The notes below the pieces were generated by a model. It searched no databases and was not told the origin of the DNA. It worked only from the letters and a program-made list of their open reading frames with translations. Position numbers and translations under genes: made by a program. From NCBI GenBank assembly GCA_964649095.1, contig CAZYPH010000093.1, positions 1-9,000 of the forward strand: a stretch of DNA of 9,000 bases. Reading direction: 5' to 3'. Shown here in pieces: positions 1 through 5,912 of the stretch. This stretch comes from CAZYPH01 sp964649095 (lineage in GTDB: Bacteria; Bdellovibrionota; UBA1018; UBA923). How positions within the stretch are numbered: the stretch's first letter is position 1; each line of letters starts with the position of its first letter.

Positions 1-755
1 GTTGCAGGCGGCTCATCTAATAGTTTCTGCTGTTTGATTTTTTCAACCTGATCGGCAAAATAGTTGAATGTCGTGCGTAATAGATCAGCAGACATTGGAA
101 AGCTCATGAGTTTGCCATTAGTAATGGCTGTCAGTAGAGATTCTGCTTCATGCGCAACATGCGCCAGGGACGGAAATTGCAGCGACTTTGCGGTCCCTTT
201 GATTGTATGAAAAATGCGATACAATTCTTTTAAACTCTCTTCGTTTAGAGGCGACAGCAGGCGCTCGCATTCTTCAATAAGCTCTGCAGATTCTTCAGCA
301 AAAGTTTTATCTAATTTTGTTAGTTCTTCTTGAGGTGCTTCAGGATTTTTTTGTTTTTTATTTATTAATTCAGCTAATGGCTCAGATTCGAGTGGTTTTG
401 TTAGGAATGCCCACGCGCCCGCTTGTAGGGCCTTGTCCCGGCTGCTCGCTTCGCCTTCTCCGGTTAGTAGACAGACCGGAATCCAATGGTATTTCGGGTG
501 GCGTTTCATCCACTGTAGCAATTCTATGCCGGTCATGCCGGGCATCATCCAATCAGTGATTACAAACCATGGTAAGCTCTGAGGGTTAGTGACTAGGCTC
601 TCCATGAAGGCCTTTGCGTTTGGATAAATCTGAAGCTCAAAGTCTGCTTCAGGAAGCAGCGGTCGTAATAATAGAGCGGTGCGTTTTGCGGCTACTGCAA
701 AATCATCGATGATGGCAACCGTCTGTTTCATAGCATTCGTATCGACCTCAGCCAT
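1..755 (-). CDS. Receiver (REC) plus CheA-P1/Hpt hybrid signalling protein, C-terminal part beyond left window edge
   Basis: The frame is open from an ATG at 755 to the window edge (251 codons seen). Residues ~10-132 form a receiver domain: acidic pair D17-D18, phosphoacceptor D68 in TDWMMPGMTG, switch T98 in LLTG, and K120 in the TKP motif. A charged linker (~133-150) leads to an Hpt/CheA-P1 helical bundle (~150-235) with phospho-His H183 in FHTIKGTAKSLQF, followed by the usual LAHVAHEAESLL helix. Both phosphotransfer sites are intact, so it should carry phosphate between Asp and His in a chemosensory or two-component relay in the cytoplasm. Whether CheA dimerisation/ATPase domains or another output follow cannot be seen. 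The start is uncertain: ATG 755 has no clear Shine-Dalgarno, and Met9 (731) would begin MKQTVAIIDD, a typical receiver N-terminus. It is divergent from the MCP gene, which suggests a shared pathway. Confidence 0.9.
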   Translation of the reverse strand, partial: MAEVDTNAMKQTVAIIDDFAVAAKRTALLLRPLLPEADFELQIYPNAKAFMESLVTNPQSLPWFVITDWMMPGMTGIELLQWMKRHPKYHWIPVCLLTGEGEASSRDKALQAGAWAFLTKPLESEPLAELINKKQKNPEAPQEELTKLDKTFAEESAELIEECERLLSPLNEESLKELYRIFHTIKGTAKSLQFPSLAHVAHEAESLLTAITNGKLMSFPMSADLLRTTFNYFADQVEKIKQQKLLDEPPA

Positions 756-905
756 TCAAAATTAACCATGGTCAAGTCGTCTCTGGGCAGCGTTTTTCTA
801 GGTAACTAAGTACTAGGGTTAGTAGTGGGAGATTCAGTTTTTAAGAGCCTCCACCGAAATATCCAGTGAACGCGTACAAGAGTACATTCAATAAGGAGCT
901 CACCT
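756..905. other. Divergent intergenic region between REC-Hpt gene and MCP gene
   Basis: This 150-bp non-coding stretch separates two divergently transcribed signalling genes and must hold at least the MCP promoter, probably both. I could not assign convincing -35/-10 boxes, a sigma-54 GG/GC pair or a flagellar sigma-28 (TAAA-N15-GCCGATAA) element. Two weak symmetries are visible: TTaACCATGGTcAA at 763-776 (14 bp, one mismatched pair, just ahead of the REC-Hpt start) and ACTAA/TTAGT flanking AGTACT around 804-823. Either could be an operator, but the evidence is only symmetry. Confidence 0.5.
893..898 (+). promoter_or_regulatory. Shine-Dalgarno for the MCP gene
   Basis: AAGGAG lies 7 nt before the GTG at 906. 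This strong site decides in favour of the GTG start, which also gives a basic N-terminus followed at once by a membrane helix. Confidence 0.85.
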
Positions 906-3107
906 GTGAAGTCGTTATCCATAAAATCAAGAATCCTACTGTTTTTGGTGCCGGCACTACTCTATATGATTGGGGCCTCGTGGGTGTTGGTGCACCAAAA
1001 TTATACGGTTCGGCAAAATGCCATCCAGCTGCAGTTGAGTGGTTCATACTTTCGTGCTGTCTCGGGTTTGATTCATTTACTTCAGAAAGAACGCGCCCTG
1101 TCTTCTGGTGTGTTGACAGGTAAGGTGCCATTAAAAGACCTGCAAGAACATCGCCTTGAAGCGGATAAAAAAACATATATTCTTTTAACTATATTACCAG
1201 ATATTACTAGAAGCATTAGAGAGGATACTGAGGCTAAATTAAATTCATTGAAAGAAACGCGCGCATTCGTGGACTCGAATGGCAAAGCTTTTGAAAGCAC
1301 GAAAAAGTATTCCGAATTGATTGAAGCCTTTATCAACCTGCAATCAAAGCGTGCTAGGGAATATAACCTTAACGGCTTAGAAGGCCGTCTGGTTAGCCAG
1401 AGCATTTTTGAATCAGCAAAAGAAAATGCCGGTCGTATTCGTGGCATGGTGACGTCTATTCTGGGTGAAGATAAGCCCATTACTCCGCAAGATGTTGAGC
1501 GCATAAATGCCTATCGTTTAGGAATCCCTCTCAATTTGGAGTCAAAAGGTTTAATTATTTCCGATAGGTCACGCGACGATGTACAGAAAATATTAGCATC
1601 GCCAGAATGGCAGTATGTCACCAAAACGCTCACTACTTTGCAGTCTCGGGCACAGGCTGGAGAATATGGGCAAGACTCAAAAGAGTTTTTGACGAAAAGC
1701 ACTGTTGTTATTGATGCCATAGCAGAGGTTCTTGAAAAAGAATCTGCGGCTTTGATGGCCGACATCGCAACTACTAAAAACTCAGCCACTACTGCATTTT
1801 GGATTTATTTATTGGCGGCAAGTTTTGGTGTGTGTGTGATTGCACTCATAGCTTACTACATTATGCGATCAACCACCTCCATTTTGACTTCAGTAACACG
1901 TGATTTGACCGCGAGTACGGGCGTTGTTGGAGCATCATCCAAAAAATTATCAGAAGCGTCGACGTCGCTATCGTCTGGCGTTGCCGAGCAAGCAGCAGCA
2001 TTACAAGAAACGGTGGCTTCGTTAGAAGAGATCAGAGCCATGGTAGGTCGTAATGCCGATGGCGCTAAACAGGCTCAGGACATGGCGGTACAGAATAGTG
2101 GAGAGGTGCGTCAGGGCAAAGAGGCAATCGTTAAGATGCTTTCTGAAGTCAATGAAATTGCCGAAAGCAATCAAGCCATTGAACGCCAGGTTGCCGCTAG
2201 CAATTTGGAGCTAGCTAGTATTACAAAAATTATTAACGAAATTGCTACAAAGACCAAAGTCATTAACGATATCGTTTTTCAAACTAAACTTCTTTCGTTT
2301 AATGCTTCTGTGGAAGCTGCTAGAGCCGGTGAGCACGGAAAGGGTTTTGCTGTGGTTGCTGAAGAGGTTGGTAACTTAGCTATGATGAGCGGTAATGCCG
2401 CCAAAGAAATCGTTCAATTATTGGAAGGAAGCATTCAAAAAGTTGATGGCATTGTGGCAGAAACAAAAACTCAGGTAACCAAAATAATCGCCGATGGCAA
2501 AATCAAGATAGACTCTGGTGTGAGTACTGCAAAACAATGTAGCGCCTTATTTGATACTATTGCCGACCGTTCCGAAGAGTTGGGTAAAGTAATTTCAGAA
2601 GTAGCTACGGCAAGCTCAGAGCAGGCCAAGGGTGTTGATGAAATTTCAAAAGCGATGAATCAATTAGAGTCGGTTACAAACACAAATAGCTCCGCTGCAG
2701 ATCAAGGTGCTAACGTGGCAACTCAATTGCGGGAGCAAGCTAAACTCATCGAAACCTACGTGCAGAATCTATCAGGCTTAGTTTTTGGAGGTGCCGTTAT
2801 GCAGGCACAACGATCGCCAGAAGTTGCGCCGATTATTCCAAAAGCTTCACTGCAAGTGACTGCAAAAGTAATTCCACTCGTTGCCACTGCTCACGACGCG
2901 CCGGGAGTGCGTTCTCATGAGCCGAAGCCCGTTGTAATGCAGCGATCGCCTGCAGTGACAGTGACGCCATCATCAAGTGCAAACGTCGTCGGTATAGTAG
3001 CGCCAACAAATACTAAAAGTAGTGGTGTTGCGTTAGAGAGGGTTAAACTCACTGCTAGTGGTGAGATGATTCCGTCTAGCGATGACGCGCGTTTTGTTGA
3101 TCTTTAG
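906..3107 (+). CDS. Methyl-accepting chemotaxis protein with NIT-type sensor domain, no HAMP
   Basis: A 733-aa transmembrane chemoreceptor that should control a CheA kinase through CheW at the inner membrane. Order: short basic N-terminus, TM1 ~9-30, periplasmic sensor ~40-290, TM2 ~296-319, signalling coiled coil ~340-625, Ala/Val/Pro/Ser-rich tail ~630-733. The sensor begins with LIHLLQKERALSSGVLTG (55-72), the signature of NIT (nitrate/nitrite-sensing) domains; the actual ligand is unknown. The hairpin tip is DIVFQTKLLSFNASVEAARAGEHGKGFAVVAEE (split here as residues 455-473 and 474-487), strongly MCP-like. Likely methylation regions are AALQETVASLEEI (~364-376) and ASSEQAKGVDEI (~569-580). 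Only ~30 residues separate TM2 from the first methylation helix, too few for a HAMP domain. The C-terminus (FVDL) is not an NWETF-type CheR tether. Start is GTG with AAGGAG 7 nt upstream. It is convergent with meaB, with 10 bp between the stop codons. Confidence 0.95.
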   Translation: MKSLSIKSRILLFLVPALLYMIGASWVLVHQNYTVRQNAIQLQLSGSYFRAVSGLIHLLQKERALSSGVLTGKVPLKDLQEHRLEADKKTYILLTILPDITRSIREDTEAKLNSLKETRAFVDSNGKAFESTKKYSELIEAFINLQSKRAREYNLNGLEGRLVSQSIFESAKENAGRIRGMVTSILGEDKPITPQDVERINAYRLGIPLNLESKGLIISDRSRDDVQKILASPEWQYVTKTLTTLQSRAQAGEYGQDSKEFLTKSTVVIDAIAEVLEKESAALMADIATTKNSATTAFWIYLLAASFGVCVIALIAYYIMRSTTSILTSVTRDLTASTGVVGASSKKLSEASTSLSSGVAEQAAALQETVASLEEIRAMVGRNADGAKQAQDMAVQNSGEVRQGKEAIVKMLSEVNEIAESNQAIERQVAASNLELASITKIINEIATKTKVINDIVFQTKLLSFNASVEAARAGEHGKGFAVVAEEVGNLAMMSGNAAKEIVQLLEGSIQKVDGIVAETKTQVTKIIADGKIKIDSGVSTAKQCSALFDTIADRSEELGKVISEVATASSEQAKGVDEISKAMNQLESVTNTNSSAADQGANVATQLREQAKLIETYVQNLSGLVFGGAVMQAQRSPEVAPIIPKASLQVTAKVIPLVATAHDAPGVRSHEPKPVVMQRSPAVTVTPSSSANVVGIVAPTNTKSSGVALERVKLTASGEMIPSSDDARFVDL
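2799..2954 (+). repeat. Short imperfect repeat in the MCP C-terminal tail
   Basis: ATGCAG...CGATCGCC occurs at 2799-2818 (with GCACAA between the blocks) and as a continuous copy at 2937-2950. The encoded peptides are VMQAQRSPEV (~631-640) and VMQRSPAV (~677-684). The second copy is embedded in a near-palindrome, TGCAG-CGATCGC-CTGCA, at 2938-2954. It lies in the low-complexity tail after the signalling domain and may simply reflect tail expansion. Confidence 0.5.
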
Positions 3108-3117
3108 TTTGGCTTAA

Positions 3118-4173
3118 TTAGTGCGGCTGAAATCGACCTCTGAGTTGTTCGACGGCCTGATACGGTGAGATTAAACGCTGTAACGTTTGGTTGAGAATCT
3201 CTGAGCCGTGGGTTTGGTTTAAAAAAACTCTCAGTTGGTTTTGAATACGCCCTAAATAAATGTCCGTGATTTCTTCACTTAAAAACTGCGAGCGCTTTTT
3301 ATCGATTAAACCGCTGGCGCGGCAATAGCTTTCGAACGCATTGATCGAGGCATGGAGTTCCGCAATGCCTTGATCAAAAAGAGCCTCTGTCTTTAATACA
3401 GGAGTCGACCACGTTGTACTGTTGTCACGGCTTTCGCGTGTAGTGGGTTTTAGTAAATGGGCGTGGTGGTGGTCTTCTGGAATAGATTCATCATCTAAGG
3501 CATGAGCGTTGTTCGGGTCTAAGCCGACCATGTTGATTAGTTCTTTGACCAACTTATCGGCTTCGGGGCGATCTGATTTGTTTACGACAAAAAGATCGGC
3601 AATTTCCATGAGGCCCGCTTTCATTACCTGAATACTATCGCCAGATTCGGGTACTAAAACGACACCGACCCCGTGGGCGAGTTTTAGAATATCTAACTCT
3701 GTTTGGCCCACTCCGGCGGTTTCGACCAAAATAATATCAAACTGAGCGGCGTCTAAAGCCATCACAACTTCTTTGGTCGCGTGCGATAAGCCACCATGTT
3801 TACCGCGGGTGCCAAGGCTTCGAATAAAGACACCGTCGTCTATGCTATGGCTTTGCATGCGGATGCGATCACCCAACACCGCGCCGCCACTAAAAGGCGA
3901 CGACGGATCAATAGCTACTACGGCTACCCGTTTTTTTTCTGAACGAAACTTAGCAATCAAACGATCGGTTACCGTCGACTTACCAGCGCCGGGTGGACCC
4001 GTAATACCCCAAATAAAAGCTTTGCCTGTATAACTATATAGTGAATCTATGATATCAGCGACATGTTCGCTGCGGTCTTCGATGAGTGAAATTACTCGTG
4101 CGAGGCTAAGTCGATGCCCCGCACGCATTTTGTTGATAAGGTCAGTTAACGCAGGATTATCTTTTTTTTGCAT
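3118..4173 (-). CDS. meaB: MeaB/ArgK-family P-loop GTPase (methylmalonyl-CoA mutase chaperone family)
   Basis: A SIMIBI-class G protein. Characterised family members load and protect adenosylcobalamin in methylmalonyl-CoA or related acyl-CoA mutases. Numbered from a TTG at 4185 (355 aa): Walker A GPPGAGKS at 63-70, the family signature DPSSPFSGGAVLGDR at 93-107, ETAGVGQ at 155-161 and the guanine-specificity motif NKSD at 202-205. The C-terminal helical/dimerisation arm follows ~265-350. A stretch with HHHAH (~225-258) sits between NKSD and the WSTPVLKT segment and looks like an insertion. The first possible start is TTG 4185. I prefer ATG 4173 (MQKKDNPALTDL) because it is ATG and has a weak GAAAAGA just before it. 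Either way the start overlaps the end of rfaE2 (17 or 29 nt), implying translational coupling. No mutase gene is in the window, so its client is unknown. Family assignment is firm, physiological role inferred. Confidence 0.93.
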   Translation of the reverse strand: MQKKDNPALTDLINKMRAGHRLSLARVISLIEDRSEHVADIIDSLYSYTGKAFIWGITGPPGAGKSTVTDRLIAKFRSEKKRVAVVAIDPSSPFSGGAVLGDRIRMQSHSIDDGVFIRSLGTRGKHGGLSHATKEVVMALDAAQFDIILVETAGVGQTELDILKLAHGVGVVLVPESGDSIQVMKAGLMEIADLFVVNKSDRPEADKLVKELINMVGLDPNNAHALDDESIPEDHHHAHLLKPTTRESRDNSTTWSTPVLKTEALFDQGIAELHASINAFESYCRASGLIDKKRSQFLSEEITDIYLGRIQNQLRVFLNQTHGSEILNQTLQRLISPYQAVEQLRGRFQPH

Positions 4174-4657
4174 AAATCTTTTCAATAATTTTTGTCGTGG
4201 AATTTCCAGGTATAAACTTCAACGCGTACACCCGACCACCCGTAGATTGAACGTAGTCTGCACCCTTTATGCTTTCAATGGGCCAGTCACCACCCTTCAC
4301 TAAAACATTGGGTTTAAGGCGTTTTATTAGAGGCGCGGGATTGCCACCTCCAAATGAGGTTACAAAACTAACGCTTTCTAATGCCGCAATAACTTGTGCG
4401 CGGTTTTTGAGACTATTGATGGGCCGAGTCGGACCTTTGAGTTGTCGCACCGACGCATCAGTGTCGAGAGCCACAATCAAGTAATGCCCCAGCGCTCGTG
4501 CTTGGGCCAGGTAGTGCACGTGTCCTGGGTGCAAAATATCAAAGCACCCGTTTGTGAATACAACTTTTTTCTTTGGACTTTTTCTGTATATATTAAAAAT
4601 TATATTTTCTAGCTTTTTTGGCGTGAGAATTTTTTTTGTAAAATGAATGTCTGTCAT
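4157..4657 (-). CDS. rfaE2: D-glycero-beta-D-manno-heptose 1-phosphate adenylyltransferase (RfaE2 / HldE C-domain type)
   Basis: This cytoplasmic enzyme uses ATP to convert heptose-1-phosphate to ADP-heptose, the donor for the LPS inner core. The 166-aa protein is the stand-alone adenylyltransferase half; the kinase half (HldA or HldE N-domain) is not present here. Visible motifs are FTNGCFD (34-40) leading to the nucleotidyltransferase HPGH (43-46), then LKGPTRPINS with the following NRAQVIAAL helix, VLVKGGDW (~118-125), and the C-terminal GNSTTKII (151-158), all as expected for RfaE2. The start ATG 4657 shares one base with the stop of the upstream small membrane protein (TAATG), and its end overlaps meaB, so it is embedded in the operon. 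The first ~30 residues are Lys-rich and encoded by A-rich codons, including an A8 run at 4630-4637. Confidence 0.93.
   Translation of the reverse strand: MTDIHFTKKILTPKKLENIIFNIYRKSPKKKVVFTNGCFDILHPGHVHYLAQARALGHYLIVALDTDASVRQLKGPTRPINSLKNRAQVIAALESVSFVTSFGGGNPAPLIKRLKPNVLVKGGDWPIESIKGADYVQSTGGRVYALKFIPGNSTTKIIEKIYAKKR
4162..4169 (-). other. A8 homopolymer at the rfaE2/meaB overlap (possible slippage site)
   Basis: The minus strand reads ATG-C-AAAAAAAA-GATAATCC here. In the rfaE2 frame this is GCA AAA AAA AGA TAA (its C-terminus and stop); in the meaB frame it is ATG CAA AAA AAA GAT AAT. If one A were missing, the rfaE2 frame would read GCA AAA AAA GAT AAT and continue into meaB. The tract and its frame geometry are seen; slippage is hypothetical. 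Confidence 0.5.
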
Positions 4658-5133
4658 TAATGCGCTCTGAATAACACTTGTGCTGGCGTCAGTTTTACAA
4701 AGTAGCGAAACAATAGAAAATACGTCGTTACAAATACAGCCTGAAAACCAATCAAAGGGGCCGTAATACCGAACTGATTCGACCAGATAAGTGTGATGGG
4801 AATATCATTTAGAAAAAATGCCAACAAACTAACCAGTGAGCCCAAGGCAATCGCAATGGTAAGATCAAACAGTGTTACGATAACACTTAAATAAATAGAC
4901 TGCGCCTGAGTCTCAACAGCCTGAACGGTATTGGTCGATTGCTGTTGGTTCTGAGCGCTTTGTTCTGCCAGTTTTTTGATTTCGAGCAGCATTTCCTGAG
5001 AGACCGTAGTTGATGTGGCGGTCGTCGCCTTCTTTTGTGAAGCGTACGGCAGTCCGTCAGAAAAATGGTCTAAACCAAGGCCTTGGTTTATTGGGCGAAA
5101 TGGAAAACGCTCTGGTTGATTAGAGTTCTGCAT
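4657..5133 (-). CDS. Small two-helix membrane protein, possibly a reduced RDD-family protein
   Basis: I do not recognise this 158-aa protein with certainty. The N-terminal ~80 residues are soluble: a Pro/Gly/aromatic motif, FPFRPINQGLGL then DHFSDGLPYA (~10-31), followed by a Thr/Ser/Gln-rich, coiled-coil-prone stretch (~40-75, EIKKLAEQSAQNQQQ). Two hydrophobic helices follow, ~81-108 with an internal Asp (TLFDLT) and ~121-143, then a short end, LTPAQVLFRAH. The Asp in the first helix and the YFLLFRYFVKLTPAQVLF ending resemble the closing part of RDD membrane domains (usual pattern G-x-T-x-G). That is a pattern impression only, and an RDD arginine before the first helix is missing. The N-terminal motif feels familiar from Bdellovibrio-like proteins. 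The stop overlaps the rfaE2 start by one base, so the two are probably translated together. No clear Shine-Dalgarno. A 20-bp perfect palindrome covers codons ~15-21. Confidence 0.75.
   Translation of the reverse strand: MQNSNQPERFPFRPINQGLGLDHFSDGLPYASQKKATTATSTTVSQEMLLEIKKLAEQSAQNQQQSTNTVQAVETQAQSIYLSVIVTLFDLTIAIALGSLVSLLAFFLNDIPITLIWSNQFGITAPLIGFQAVFVTTYFLLFRYFVKLTPAQVLFRAH
5071..5090. repeat. Perfect 20-bp palindrome inside the small membrane protein gene
   Basis: Half-sites TAAACCAAGG and CCTTGGTTTA abut with no spacer and match in all ten pairs. It lies 43-62 nt downstream of that gene's ATG and encodes the NQGLGL motif on the minus strand. In RNA it would fold as an ~8-bp stem with a GGCC loop. 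It could be an operator, an mRNA hairpin near the ribosome entry region, or chance from codon choice. Confidence 0.6.
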
Positions 5134-5152
5134 AAAAATAGTATGGTGGAAT

Positions 5153-5908
5153 TCAATTCGGGCGACAATATACTAAAAATTTAGCCAGAGTGAGAGCAGC
5201 GATCGCTGCGGTCTCTACTCGGTAAACAGTCGATCCTAAACTCAGTGCTAACCCTGTTTGTCGAAGTAGGTCTACTTCTGTGTCTGAAAAGCCGCCCTCA
5301 GGGCCAATATAGAGGCAGATGGGCGAGTCATTGTTTAGTTGTAGTAATTTTTGCGTAGTTGACCACTCTGCAGAGGACGCTATTTGGTGACGCATATCGG
5401 CATCAAAAGACAAATGCTGCGTATCCGGCTGTGACTTCAAAATTTCAGAGAGCGATTGTGGCGGGTGGATGGTGGTGCGCCAAACGCCTTCGGTTTGTTC
5501 TAACGCCTGATCTGCAAGGGTTTGCCATTTGGTTACGTGTTTATTATCTGACTTTGAAATTTTTACGACGCTCCGTTCTGTCATGATGGGCCTAATATGA
5601 TGGGCGCCGGCTTCAACGGCCTTTTCGATTAACCATTCCATCGTATTGTTTTTGGCAATACCCACGGCCAATGTGAGTGTTGTAGTTTGCAGCGGTTGGT
5701 GCTGAGGGGCCGAGGTGCATTCTACAAAATCACCCATGAATGTGCCCTCGAATTTGCTGCCTAGGCCATCGGTAAAAGTAATCGCAGTGTGAGTTGGCAA
5801 ACGCAGCACGTTTTTTAAATGGTGTTGGTGCGCTGGTGTCAGTGCAATCGCGGTATGCGGTTTTGGGGCCTGTAGTAGGGATGGTAAATACAAATGTCGT
5901 TTTGCCAT
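5153..5908 (-). CDS. rsmE: 16S rRNA (uracil(1498)-N3)-methyltransferase RsmE
   Basis: A SPOUT-class SAM-dependent methyltransferase that modifies U1498 in the decoding region of the 30S subunit. At 251 aa it is close to the usual ~240-250. The N-terminal PUA-like domain (~1-72) contains HHLKNVLRLP and FTDGLGSKFEG. The catalytic knot domain starts near LAVGIAKNNTMEWLIEKAVE (~80-99), with IRPIMTERSVV (~105-115), then IGPEGGFSDTE (~201-211) and LGSTVYRVETAAIAAL (~224-239), the trefoil-knot SAM-binding motifs. One oddity: family members usually read LGxRxLRxET, but here the first Arg is Thr (residue 227). The rest is intact, so I expect a functional enzyme. It starts 4 nt after the stop of the peptide-binding protein gene with no Shine-Dalgarno of its own, which suggests translational coupling; the next gene starts 19 nt downstream. 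Confidence 0.94.
   Translation of the reverse strand: MAKRHLYLPSLLQAPKPHTAIALTPAHQHHLKNVLRLPTHTAITFTDGLGSKFEGTFMGDFVECTSAPQHQPLQTTTLTLAVGIAKNNTMEWLIEKAVEAGAHHIRPIMTERSVVKISKSDNKHVTKWQTLADQALEQTEGVWRTTIHPPQSLSEILKSQPDTQHLSFDADMRHQIASSAEWSTTQKLLQLNNDSPICLYIGPEGGFSDTEVDLLRQTGLALSLGSTVYRVETAAIAALTLAKFLVYCRPN
5196..5209. repeat. 14-bp perfect palindrome GCAGCGATCGCTGC in rsmE
   Basis: The octamer GCGATCGC is centred in a perfect 14-bp palindrome over the codons for the AAIAA part of the RsmE knot motif. A related GCAGCGATCGC(C)TGC occurs at 2939-2953 in the MCP tail. The protein constraint (Ala-rich) may explain it. Confidence 0.4.
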
Positions 5909-5912
5909 AAAT

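Noticed and set aside
317..559. 80-codon plus-strand open frame
   Set aside because: It lies entirely opposite the receiver-domain coding sequence, which has intact catalytic residues; no ribosome site or recognisable protein.
756..905. Flagellar sigma-28 or sigma-54 promoter for the MCP gene
   Set aside because: TAAG and CCGAAAT-like pieces occur near 844-862 but with about 8 nt between them instead of about 15; no GG-N10-GC pair fits.
841..1504. Minus-strand open frames opposite the start of the MCP gene
   Set aside because: The plus-strand MCP frame has a strong Shine-Dalgarno and clear domains throughout; the opposing frames show no family features.
3085..3140. Possible bidirectional terminator between the convergent MCP and meaB genes
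   Set aside because: Only 10 bp separate the stop codons, and I could not find a stem followed by a T-tract in either direction.
3773..4612. Several 70-86 codon plus-strand frames opposite meaB and rfaE2
   Set aside because: They are antisense shadows of genes with intact active-site motifs.
2942..5206. GCGATCGC octamers (HIP1-like) at 2942-2949 and 5199-5206 as a genome-wide repeat
   Set aside because: Only two copies in 9 kb, both in Ala/Arg-Ser codon contexts, and no other cyanobacterial trait; not enough to call a dispersed element.
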